From Catellatospora coxensis (lineage in GTDB: Bacteria; Actinomycetota; Actinomycetes; Mycobacteriales; Micromonosporaceae), in the NCBI RefSeq assembly GCF_016862635.1, contig NZ_BONI01000045.1, forward strand, positions 1 to 64,000: 64,000 bases of DNA. Direction: 5' to 3'. Below the pieces are notes generated by a model. That model was not told where the DNA came from, made no database searches, and was given only the letters and a program-made list of their open reading frames with translations. Shown piece by piece: positions 33,185 through 40,732 of this stretch (position 1 is the stretch's first letter; the number at the start of each line of letters is the position of its first letter). The position numbers and the translations under genes were made by a program.

Positions 33185-34036
33185 TCAGCGGGTACAGGTC
33201 CAGAAGTCGTACGGGTGGCGTCCGGGCCGGAAACCGTGCGCCTCCACCATGTGCACCGCCGGGCCGAACCCGAACGCCAGCCCGGTCGGGTCGTGGGCGT
33301 CGCTGCCGAACGTGACCGCCCGCCCGCCCTCCTGCCGCCACCAGCGCACGACCTCCGGATGCAGCGGCACCTTCGTGTTCACCTCCAGCGCCCGGCCGCT
33401 GCCGGCCAGCACCCGCAGCGCGTGCCGGAACTCCTCCTCGAAGGCGGCCGGATCGAACGGCCCGGCCTGCGCGGGCCAGTACCGGACGGGGTAGTCGATG
33501 TGGGCCAGCACCGAGAACACGTCGCTTCCGGCGGCCATCCTGGCGACCTCGGCCAGGTAGTCCCGGACGACCTGGTCTGCGGTCCGGCGCCGGAGGAGGC
33601 CCGGCGGCTCGGTGAACCCGTCCCCGTCGGTGAGGCAGTGCACGGAGCCGAGCACGCGGTCGAACCGCCCGGCGGCGAGCACCTTCGCGGCCGCTGCCGC
33701 GTGCCAGTGCGGCTCGCCCATCTCCAGGCCGCTCAGGATCCGCAGGCTCGGAAACCGTTCCCGACACGACTCGACGGCCTCCAGGTAGCCCGCCACATCG
33801 AACACCGGGGGAGTGAGCAGCCCGTCCGGTCCGGTGAGGGTCGCCATGCGCCCACCCGGCCTGATGGTGTCGAGCGGGACCGTCCAGACCGTGTGGTCCA
33901 GGTGCTCGGTGAAGGCGATCGCGGGCAGGCCGAGTTCCACCGCCCGCGCGCAGGAGCCCGCCATCGAGCCCTTCTCGGCGTCCCAGGACCACTCGCTGTG
34001 CAGGTGGCCGTCCGCAGGCAACGTTACGAAACCCAC
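33185..34036 (-). CDS. PHP-domain phosphatase (histidinol-phosphatase-like)
   Basis: A 283-residue PHP-superfamily metal phosphoesterase. The metal-binding motifs appear in order: DGHLHSEWSWD near the N-terminus, AFTEHLDH, LSGLEMGEPHWH, LGSVHCLTDGD, VLAHIDYPVR and FGSDAHDP. This pattern matches HisK-type histidinol phosphatases, but no other his gene is nearby, so another phosphate monoester is possible. GTG 34036 is chosen because GGGGGAAG sits just upstream and the conserved domain starts within ten residues. Divergent from the STAS gene. Confidence 0.85.
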   Translation of the reverse strand: MGFVTLPADGHLHSEWSWDAEKGSMAGSCARAVELGLPAIAFTEHLDHTVWTVPLDTIRPGGRMATLTGPDGLLTPPVFDVAGYLEAVESCRERFPSLRILSGLEMGEPHWHAAAAAKVLAAGRFDRVLGSVHCLTDGDGFTEPPGLLRRRTADQVVRDYLAEVARMAAGSDVFSVLAHIDYPVRYWPAQAGPFDPAAFEEEFRHALRVLAGSGRALEVNTKVPLHPEVVRWWRQEGGRAVTFGSDAHDPTGLAFGFGPAVHMVEAHGFRPGRHPYDFWTCTR

Positions 34037-34199
34037 CGCTTCCCCCGATTTTGGCCCTGCTGCGTGGCTCGGGCAACGATATACAGACTTCGCTGCGCGC
34101 GCCGCCCCGGCCGAGTCCCGTTCCAGGCGTTTGGCCGGACGATCGGGCGGGTACTGGACGCGAGAGTTGCCGCCGGTCAGCGCGAAGGAGGCCGCGCCG

Positions 34200-34511
34200 A
34201 TGCGAGTCACCCATGCCACGGTCGTCGACGGCGGCGTCTGCACCGTTCGGCTGGCCGGGGACGTCGACATGTCGGAGGTCGAATCGGTCACCGCGTGGCT
34301 GCGCGCGGCGATCGACACGTCGGGCTGCGAGGTCGTCGAGGTCGACCTGTCCGACACCCGGTTTCTCGACTCCATGGGTATCGCGGGGCTGGTGCGGGCG
34401 GACGCGTACGCGCGCGAGCAGGGCATCCGGCTGCGGTGCGTCAACGTGCAGCCGTGGGTACGGCGGGTCTTCCAGGTCGCCGGGGTGGCCGACCACCTCG
34501 ACCTGTCCTGA
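34200..34511 (+). CDS. STAS-domain anti-sigma factor antagonist
   Basis: A 103-residue single STAS domain of the SpoIIAA/RsbV type. It has VCTVRLAGDVDMSEVESVT and the phosphoacceptor loop DLSDTRFLDSMGIAGL, where the Ser after Asp is the expected site of phosphorylation by an anti-sigma kinase. ATG 34200 is preceded by GAAGGAGG. No partner kinase or sigma factor lies in the window, so its network is unknown. Confidence 0.9.
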   Translation: MRVTHATVVDGGVCTVRLAGDVDMSEVESVTAWLRAAIDTSGCEVVEVDLSDTRFLDSMGIAGLVRADAYAREQGIRLRCVNVQPWVRRVFQVAGVADHLDLS

Positions 34512-34550
34512 GGCCGTACGCGGGCGCCGGTGTGTGCGATCATGGTCGGC

Positions 34551-34898
34551 ATGACAGCGCCGAGCGACGAGTGGGTCAGCATCGCCGCCTACGAGAACGC
34601 CCCGGGGTGCGTGCGGCCTGGCGCCGCCGTGCGGGCTTGACTGCGTGAGCGCGGCATCGACTGGATGCCGCTGGCTGAGGACGCGGTGCGGGTCGGCCTG
34701 GCCTGCGGGCCCGACCGGGACGGTCGCTGGCGCGGCTGGTACGACATCCGCGTCCGAGCCGGCGAGCTGTGGACCCTTGGACTGCACCCGGATCAGCCGT
34801 CCGCTCGGGTGACCGGCCCGTCGCCGCCGGCCTGGTGGCACGCGGCGGCCGAGCACCGGGCCGGCTGGCGAGGCCCCCGTCGACGAGGAAACGTATGA
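34551..34898 (+). pseudogene. Hypothetical gene interrupted by an in-frame TGA
   Basis: A frame beginning ATG 34551 (MTAPSDEWVSIAAYENAPG) reads for 29 codons to a TGA at 34638-34640. It then continues in the same frame as a coherent protein (LRERGIDWMPLAEDAVRVGL and on) to the TGA at 34896-34898, which overlaps the next gene start as ATGA. Both halves have typical coding composition, and the overlap suggests an intact operon until recently. A single nonsense change would explain it; sequencing error or an internal restart at ATG 34665 (77 residues) are alternatives. The family is not recognised. Confidence 0.55.
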
Positions 34899-35896
34899 AT
34901 CTGGTGCTGATGCCCATGTCGGGTCCCGACTTCGAGCGGCGCGCCGCGATGCTGCGCCGTCGTTATGCCGGCAACCTGGAGCGGGAGAAGGGCATGGCTG
35001 CCGCCGACGCCGAGGCCGAGGCGCGCCGGCAGATGGAGGTGGTCCTGCCGCGAGGGCTGGACAGCGAGCTGGCGATCCTGCGATCCGCGCAGGTGGACGG
35101 CGTCCAGGTCGGCTGGCTGTGGGCGATGCTGCCGGGCGCGCCGACCCGTCCTGAGATGGCCTGGCTGCACAACATCGAGGTCGATCCGGAGCACCAGGGC
35201 CGAGGCCACGCCCGGGCGATGATCCGGGCTCTGGAGCACGAGCTGCGCGGCCAGGACGTCACCCGGCTCGGCCTCAACGTGTTCGGCGGCAACACCCGGG
35301 CCATCGGCCTGTACGAGAGCCTGGGCTTCACCGTGATGGCGCAGCAGATGGCAAAAGCACTGGACCCGGCACCGGCCGACGAGGCCGCCGTCGCACCGGC
35401 GGTCGTCGACGACGCCGATCAGGCGCCCGACCCGCAGTACGTCGCCGGACTCACCCGGGTGCGGGTCGCGGCGGGTGTGCTGTACCGGGACGGGCAGGGG
35501 CGGGTGCTGATCGTCCAGCCGACGTACAAGGACACCGCGGAGATCCCGGGCGGGGCGCTGGAGGCGGGCGAGTCGCCGCTGCAGGCCTGCCGCCGCGAGG
35601 TCCGCGAGGAACTCGGGGTCGACCTGCCGGTCGGCGGGCTGCTGGCCGTCGACTGGACGCCGCCGCGGCCGCACTGGGACGGCGCCCTGATGTTCGTCTT
35701 CGACGGCGGCGAGCTCACCGCCGCGCAGACCGAGGCGATCCGGGCGGCGCCCGACGAGCTCAGCGGTTGGCGGTTCGCCGCGGTGGCCGACCTGGACACG
35801 CTGATGGTCCCGCGGCTGGCGAAGCGGATCCGCGCCTGCCTGGCGCTGGCGTCGGCCGGAAGCTACCTGGAGTCCGGCGACCTGCCGACGCCCTGA
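34895..35896 (+). CDS. GNAT acetyltransferase-NUDIX hydrolase fusion
   Basis: A 333-residue two-domain protein. Residues about 1-155 are a GNAT acetyltransferase (AWLHNIEVDPEHQGRGHARA is the acetyl-CoA loop; GNTRAIGLYESLGF the C-terminal signature). An Asp/Ala-rich linker leads to a NUDIX domain from about 180, with a full NUDIX box (GGALEAGESPLQACRREV, then REELGVD). Acetyl transfer and nucleoside-diphosphate-X hydrolysis in one chain suggests linked modification or clean-up chemistry, but substrates are unknown. ATG 34895 follows GACGAGGAA and overlaps the stop of the interrupted upstream gene. Confidence 0.88.
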   Translation: MNLVLMPMSGPDFERRAAMLRRRYAGNLEREKGMAAADAEAEARRQMEVVLPRGLDSELAILRSAQVDGVQVGWLWAMLPGAPTRPEMAWLHNIEVDPEHQGRGHARAMIRALEHELRGQDVTRLGLNVFGGNTRAIGLYESLGFTVMAQQMAKALDPAPADEAAVAPAVVDDADQAPDPQYVAGLTRVRVAAGVLYRDGQGRVLIVQPTYKDTAEIPGGALEAGESPLQACRREVREELGVDLPVGGLLAVDWTPPRPHWDGALMFVFDGGELTAAQTEAIRAAPDELSGWRFAAVADLDTLMVPRLAKRIRACLALASAGSYLESGDLPTP

Positions 35897-35898
35897 CC

Positions 35899-36279
35899 TC
35901 AGGCGGGGACGATCTTCGTCGTGGTGGTCCGGGCGGGCGCGGCCGTCATCGGGTCGACGTACTCGGCTCCGTGGCTGTGGTACTTGGTCCGGTAGGCGTC
36001 GTCGATCCGGGCGTTGACGGCAGGGTCGGGCTCGTCGACGAAGGCGACGTCCCGGTCGACGCCCGCCGCCCGGATGTGGCCCTCGTGGCGGGTCTTCGTA
36101 GCCCGGTACCAGCGGCCTTCGGGACCCCGGTAGGACCTGACGTACAGGTCGTCGCCGCTACGGACGACCCAGATCGTGGTCGGCTCGCGCAGCGAGCCGT
36201 CGCGTCGCCGGGCGGCGATGTCCAGCTCGTCGGCGGCGCCGATGCGGTCGAGTTCCTTGGCGGTCCAGGTCGTGGTCAT
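35899..36279 (-). CDS. DUF2255-family protein
   Basis: A 126-residue protein recognisable as DUF2255 from WTAKELDRIGAADELDIAAR, TTIWVVRSGDDLYVRSYRG and GRWYRATKTRHEGHIRAAG. This family resembles flavin-reductase-fold nitroreductase-like proteins and is uncharacterised. ATG 36279 starts at the conserved region. It converges with the GNAT-NUDIX gene, with only two bases between the stop codons. Confidence 0.85.
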   Translation of the reverse strand: MTTTWTAKELDRIGAADELDIAARRRDGSLREPTTIWVVRSGDDLYVRSYRGPEGRWYRATKTRHEGHIRAAGVDRDVAFVDEPDPAVNARIDDAYRTKYHSHGAEYVDPMTAAPARTTTTKIVPA

Positions 36280-36449
36280 CGGATGCTTCCTTCCCGATGC
36301 CGGACGCCTGCCGTGGTCGAACGGCCGGCGCGCGGCGTTCCCGGCCCCCATTCTACGAGCGTGGCGGCTTGGCCGTGGCAGGTCTTGCGCGGCGCGTGGT
36401 TGTCCCGGACCATCTGGGGATTGGACACGGCAGCAACGGGGAGGCATGT

Positions 36450-36767
36450 ATGAATGGCACGGTGCGGCACCAACCGAGGGTCGCCTTCGACGCGGCCCGG
36501 GTGCTGGTCGGCGTGGCGGCCGGTGACGCCGGCCTGTTCGCCTGGTACACCGAACAGCTGGTGGCCCTGCTCGGGCCGTCCGGCCGGCGCGACCTGTCGG
36601 CCACCCGCAAGGAGCTCACGACCTCGTCGCGCGAGAACACGCGCGACGTCGAAGGGGGCAAGTGGCGGGCCGGTTTCGAGGACCTGCTGCGCACCCGGCC
36701 GGAGGTCACCGAGAGCCTGCACCAGCTGACGCTGTCGGCTCAGGTGCGGCTTCCGCACGCCGGCTGA
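36450..36767 (+). CDS. Hypothetical 105-residue protein
   Basis: A small soluble protein with a GGGGAGG ribosome site before ATG 36450. It is helical in character: DAARVLVGVAAGDAGLFAWY, EQLVALLGPS, then a charged stretch ENTRDVEGGKWRAGFEDLL. No membrane segment, cysteines or known motif. I do not recognise a family. It is bounded by a hairpin terminator at 36780-36810. Confidence 0.6.
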   Translation: MNGTVRHQPRVAFDAARVLVGVAAGDAGLFAWYTEQLVALLGPSGRRDLSATRKELTTSSRENTRDVEGGKWRAGFEDLLRTRPEVTESLHQLTLSAQVRLPHAG

Positions 36768-36779
36768 CACCGGCCGGCA

Positions 36780-36810
36780 CGCATCCGGGCCGGTGACCGG
36801 CTCGGATGCG
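36780..36810. terminator. Bidirectional terminator
   Basis: A 31-base near-perfect palindrome (CGCATCCG at 36780-36787 pairing with 36803-36810, inner GCCGGT/ACCGGC) lies between the convergent hypothetical gene and the small membrane-protein gene. Confidence 0.6.
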
Positions 36811-36848
36811 CAGGTCGCGGTGCTGCCGCGGCGCTTGCCGGCGGTCGC

Positions 36849-37268
36849 TCAGAGGACGGTGCGCATCGCCCTCTTGCGGGCCGCGCGCCGCCGCCGGTAC
36901 GTCCTGCCCAGGGCGGCGAGCCCGACCGCGGCCCCGAACACGATCGGCGCGACCACGACGATGGCCACCGGCCAGGCATCGGTCCCGTCGCTGTCGGTGA
37001 AGTACTCGTCATAGACGCCGTAGACCACCGCGGCGGGCACGGTGACGGCCAGTCCGCTGGTCAGGACGCTCAGGTCCCAGCGGCCCGCGGCGAGTGCGAC
37101 GATCGCCAGCGCTATCGGCTGCCAGACGGTCTGCCACGTCTGGACATGCTGGTCAGCGGCGATCAGCGCCTCCGGCAGGAGCGGCACGGGCCATGGCGTG
37201 CACACGACCGCCACGGCACTGGCGGCGAGCGCGACGACGGTCGCCTTCAACCCCTCGGGCAGAGCCAC
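36849..37268 (-). CDS. Small membrane protein
   Basis: A 139-residue protein with four hydrophobic stretches (TVVALAASAVAVVCTPW, WQPIALAIVALAAG, VLTSGLAVTVPAAVVYGVY, WPVAIVVVAPIVFGAAVGLA) and an Arg-rich cytoplasmic tail (RTYRRRRAARKRAM). GTG 37268 is chosen because AGGAG lies eight bases upstream. No family recognised. Confidence 0.65.
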   Translation of the reverse strand: MALPEGLKATVVALAASAVAVVCTPWPVPLLPEALIAADQHVQTWQTVWQPIALAIVALAAGRWDLSVLTSGLAVTVPAAVVYGVYDEYFTDSDGTDAWPVAIVVVAPIVFGAAVGLAALGRTYRRRRAARKRAMRTVL

Positions 37269-37479
37269 GGACACCACTCCTGTGAAGATCTTGGGTCGGC
37301 ATTCTCGCACTCTTCCGCCACATCGTGGGGAGTGTTCCACGGCGGTGTGACGCATCCGGCTCCGGCGGCGTCAGCAGTCGGACGAACCGGCGATCAGCAG
37401 ACCGCTCGCAGCCTAATGCGTGACCCTCCGTGATGGACACGACGGTCGATCGCTGGAATCCGCGCCTTTCACGTCGGTA

Positions 37480-37614
37480 CCGAAACTTTCGGGGGCACTG
37501 ACCGGGGAAGGCGGCGGTTCACGGCCATGTTGTCGTCAGCCCGGGGAGAAACGTTTCCGGAATTTCCTTGAAACCTTCCCTTGAAAACGCCGAAACGTTG
37601 TGGGAGCGTGTCCA
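37480..37614 (+). promoter_or_regulatory. Three distinct operator-like palindromes upstream of the CE15 esterase
   Basis: The 387-base gap before the CE15 gene holds no gene but three different palindromes. CCGAAACTTTCGG (37480-37492) has the GAAA-N-TTTC form seen at xylan-utilisation genes of some actinobacteria. GAAACGTTTC (37548-37557) is a LacI-type core. TGGGAGCGTGTCCA (37601-37614) is an imperfect CebR-type box. TTGAAA elements at 37568 and 37581 may be -35 boxes. This suggests control by several sugar signals. Regulator identities are inference. Confidence 0.5.
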
Positions 37615-37655
37615 TCGATATACGTGAGCGCATCCAGCGGCAAGGAGGAGCCCGC

Positions 37656-39413
37656 ATGCGAACTGTCCCAGGGAGAAGATCGGCGATCGCGATCGCCGCG
37701 TCCGTCATCCAGCCGGCAGCGAGAGCTCTGGCGACCGGCGGTCGTTCGACGATCCGTTCGACGGCCGTCGCACTGGCGGTGACGGCACTCGCGGTCGCCG
37801 GCGCGGTCACGGTGCTGACGACGACCGCGCCCGCCGAGGCCGCGCTGGTGGCGGCCGTCGAGGACGAGGGCGCCGACTGCCCTGTGACGCTGCCCGGCTC
37901 GCTGACCGCCAACAGCAGGCTCCCCGACCCGTTCCGGCGGATCGACGGCACCCGCATCAGCGCCAAGTCCGACTGGCGGTGCCGCCGGGAGGAGACCAAG
38001 AAGCTGGCGGAGCGGTACGTCTACGGCGAGAAGCCCGCGAAACCGGCGAGCGTCACCGGGACCGTCTCCAGCACGAACATCACGGTGAACGTGTCGCACA
38101 ACGGACGCAGTTCCAGCTTCTCCGCCAGCGTCCAGCTGCCCAGCGGCTCGGGGCCGTTCCCGGCCGTCGTCGTGCTCGGCGGGTTCGGCGCGGACACGGC
38201 CGCGATCCGGGCAGCCGGCGCCGCCGTCATCAACTACGACCCCTACGCGGTCGGCCGGGAGGGCACGCCGCGCAACAACAAGCAGGGCGCGTTCTACACC
38301 ATCTACGGCGCCACCAGCACTACGGGCCTGCTGATGGCCTGGTCCTGGGGCGTGAGCCGGATCATCGACGTCGTCGCGCAGTCGGGCGGCACCATCCTCA
38401 AGGCCGACGCGATGGGCGTGACGGGCTGCTCGCGGTTCGGCAAGGGCGCGTTCGTCGTCGGCGCGTTCGACCAGCGCATCGCGCTGACCATGCCGATCGA
38501 GTCGGGCAGCGCCGGCGTGCCCATCTTCCGGGGCATTCCCGGGGAGGGCGCACAGAGCCTGAGCAGCGCGTACGGCGAGCAGCCATGGCTGGGCGACGCG
38601 TTCGGCTCCTTCACAGGCAACCCGAACAACCTGCCCGTCGACACGCACCAGATGGTCGCCATGGTCGCGCCCCGCGGCCTGTTCATCATGGACAACCCGC
38701 ACATCGTCAACCTCGGCCCCAAGTCCGCCAGCGTCGCGGCGCTGGGCGGAGCCGAGGTCTACAAGGCGCTGGGCGCGGGGGAGAACATCACCTACTGGTC
38801 CGACATCCAGAACGGCAGCCACTGCGCCAACCGGCCCGAGTGGAGCACCCCGCTGCAGCAGAACATCCAGAAGTTCCTCCTCAAGACGGGCAACGCACCC
38901 GGCGCGATCAGGATCTCCAGCCGGGCCGCCGGGAACCTCGCCGAGTGGCGGGACTGGCAGACGCCCACGCTGTCCGACGGCCCCAGCACCCCGCCGTCGC
39001 CCAGCACTCCGCCGTCCCCGAGCACCCCGCCCTCACCCAGCACGCCGCCCTCGCCGAGCACCCCGCCGTCGCCCAGCGTGTCACCGCCCCCGACCGGGTC
39101 GGGCTGCTCGGCCACCGGAACAGTGCAGACGCAGTGGGCGACCGGGTACGTCATCCAGCCGGTCACCGTCACGAACAACGGCACGTCGACCGTCAACGGC
39201 TGGACGCTGACGTTCACCCTGCCCGCCGGGCATGCCGTCACCGGCTCGTGGAACGCGACCGTCACGACCAGCGGCCAGACCGTGACCGCCCGGAACGTGA
39301 GCTTCAACGGCACGATCCCGCCGGGCGGCTCGGTGGCCAACTTCGGCTACCAGGTCAGCCGGCCCAGCGGCAACACCCAGGTGCCGGCCGGATACACCTG
39401 CACCGCGTCGTAG
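37656..39413 (+). CDS. Secreted CE15 glucuronoyl esterase with CBM2
   Basis: A 585-residue exported enzyme. A long positively charged leader and hydrophobic stretch end near TTTAPAEA (residue 62). The CE15 alpha/beta hydrolase has the family nucleophile block GVTGCSRFGKGA (Ser259), the acid in LTMPIESGSAG and the His in NGSHCANR. A linker of five PSTPPSP repeats joins a C-terminal CBM2 (GCSATGTVQTQWATGYVIQP to PAGYTCTAS). CE15 enzymes cleave ester bonds between lignin and the glucuronoyl side chains of xylan; CBM2 anchors to cellulose or xylan. ATG 37656 follows AAGGAGGAG. It has its own multi-operator promoter region and a terminator. Confidence 0.92.
   Translation: MRTVPGRRSAIAIAASVIQPAARALATGGRSTIRSTAVALAVTALAVAGAVTVLTTTAPAEAALVAAVEDEGADCPVTLPGSLTANSRLPDPFRRIDGTRISAKSDWRCRREETKKLAERYVYGEKPAKPASVTGTVSSTNITVNVSHNGRSSSFSASVQLPSGSGPFPAVVVLGGFGADTAAIRAAGAAVINYDPYAVGREGTPRNNKQGAFYTIYGATSTTGLLMAWSWGVSRIIDVVAQSGGTILKADAMGVTGCSRFGKGAFVVGAFDQRIALTMPIESGSAGVPIFRGIPGEGAQSLSSAYGEQPWLGDAFGSFTGNPNNLPVDTHQMVAMVAPRGLFIMDNPHIVNLGPKSASVAALGGAEVYKALGAGENITYWSDIQNGSHCANRPEWSTPLQQNIQKFLLKTGNAPGAIRISSRAAGNLAEWRDWQTPTLSDGPSTPPSPSTPPSPSTPPSPSTPPSPSTPPSPSVSPPPTGSGCSATGTVQTQWATGYVIQPVTVTNNGTSTVNGWTLTFTLPAGHAVTGSWNATVTTSGQTVTARNVSFNGTIPPGGSVANFGYQVSRPSGNTQVPAGYTCTAS
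38982..39086 (+). repeat. Five tandem 21-bp repeats encoding the PSTPPSP linker
   Basis: Five in-frame 21-base units each encode PSTPPSP. They differ mainly at third positions, so the array is old enough to have diverged silently while the peptide was kept. It forms the flexible, probably glycosylated linker between the CE15 and CBM2 domains. Confidence 0.9.
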
Positions 39414-39429
39414 CCCGCACGCGACCCGA

Positions 39430-39465
39430 CGCCGCCCCGGACCACATCCTCGGTCCGGGGCGGCG
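39430..39465. terminator. Bidirectional terminator after CE15 gene
   Basis: A 14-bp perfect stem (39430-39443 with 39452-39465, 8-base loop) lies between the convergent CE15 and zinc-dehydrogenase genes. Confidence 0.75.
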
Positions 39466-39467
39466 CT

Positions 39468-40487
39468 CTATCCGGCCGGCCGCGGATCGATGTGGAACTT
39501 CGGTCCGGGTCCCGCCCCGGGGAGACGCTCGCCCGCGAGCACCGCGCCGACCTGGTCGAGCCCGACGGTGGCGGCGACCAGCGGCCGCGGATCGACCTGG
39601 CCGGCGGCGTACGCGGCGATCGTGGCGGCGAGTCCGGGCGAGGCCGACAGCACCCCGACGGCGGTGACGTCCTTGAGCGCCAACCGCCTGGTGTCGATGT
39701 GGCTGGGGCTGCCCGCCAGGCCGATGTAGACGACACGGCCGGCCGGTTCGACGAGGTCGAGTGCCCTGGCCGGCAGGTAGGCGGCGTTGGTGGCGTCGAC
39801 GACCGCGTCGAAGGGCAGGTCGGGCAGGTCCGGCTCGGTCCAGGCGTGGCCGAAGCCGAGGGTGCGGGCGAAGGCGAGTGATTCGGCGGTGCCGCCCAGC
39901 AGGTGCACCTCGGCGCCGGCGGCGCGGGCGAACATCGCGGTGAGCAGGCCGATGGTGCCGGGGCCGAGGACGAGCACCCGGTCGCCCGGCGCCAGGTTCG
40001 CGGCCTGAGCCGCGCGCAGGGCGTTGCCGCCCGGCTCGACCAGCGCCCCGAGCACCGGGTCGACGCCGTCGGGCAGCTCGTGCAGGGAGGTGGCCGGCAC
40101 GGCGATCTGCTCGGCCAGTGCGCCCGGTCGGCCGCCGCGGATGCCGACCTCCTGCCGTCCCGCGCACACGTGCTGGTGCCCGCGCAGGCAGCGGCGGCAG
40201 GTGCCGTCGCCGAGCATCGTGTCGCCCATGACCCGCCGACCGAGCCAGGCCGGGTCCACGCCGCCGCCGACGGCGCGCACGACCCCGGCCCACTCGTGGC
40301 CCAGCCGCATCGGGAACCGCGCCTGCCCGTCATGCAGGTACGCCATCTCGCCGGTGAAGAACTCGACGTCGGTGCCGCACACCCCGACCCGCTCGACGTC
40401 CACGACGACCTCGCCGACACCGGCCTGCGGCGCGGGGACCTCCCGCACCGAGCACTCGCCGGGCGCGGTCACCACGGCCGCGCGCAT
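39468..40487 (-). CDS. Zinc-binding alcohol/polyol dehydrogenase (MDR family)
   Basis: A 339-residue medium-chain dehydrogenase. The catalytic-zinc region is VGVCGTDVEFF with RLGHEWAGVVRAVGGG (GHE motif). A structural-zinc-like cluster, CRRCLRGHQHVC, follows, though one of the four usual cysteines appears to be His or displaced. The Rossmann site is RVLVLGPGTIGLLTAMFARA. Expected reaction: NAD(P)-dependent oxidation of an alcohol or polyol (threonine or sorbitol dehydrogenase-like). ATG 40487 begins the conserved MRAAVVTAPGE start. No partner genes. Confidence 0.87.
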   Translation of the reverse strand: MRAAVVTAPGECSVREVPAPQAGVGEVVVDVERVGVCGTDVEFFTGEMAYLHDGQARFPMRLGHEWAGVVRAVGGGVDPAWLGRRVMGDTMLGDGTCRRCLRGHQHVCAGRQEVGIRGGRPGALAEQIAVPATSLHELPDGVDPVLGALVEPGGNALRAAQAANLAPGDRVLVLGPGTIGLLTAMFARAAGAEVHLLGGTAESLAFARTLGFGHAWTEPDLPDLPFDAVVDATNAAYLPARALDLVEPAGRVVYIGLAGSPSHIDTRRLALKDVTAVGVLSASPGLAATIAAYAAGQVDPRPLVAATVGLDQVGAVLAGERLPGAGPGPKFHIDPRPAG

Positions 40488-40732
40488 GGTCCGGCCGCTC
40501 AACGCGCGCCGCGATCGCTCGTCGCCATGGCTTCCTCCCGCTCCCGCAACAGGGTAGCGGGGCGGACGTGCCGTGAACGAGCGATCACCAGGCGGGTGAA
40601 CAACCGCCGACCGGTGTTCGCCGGGCAGCGCGACGGGTGGCGGCTCGCGGGCACGGCAGCGGCCGCTCCTAGGATGTCCCTGCCTATTGGACATTCGAGC
40701 GGCCGGCAGCGGCGGCGGTGGGAGGAACCTCA

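Noticed and set aside
38982-39086. Tandem 21-base repeats considered as a CRISPR-like array
   Set aside because: They are contiguous, in frame, without spacers, and encode the PSTPPSP linker of a secreted enzyme.
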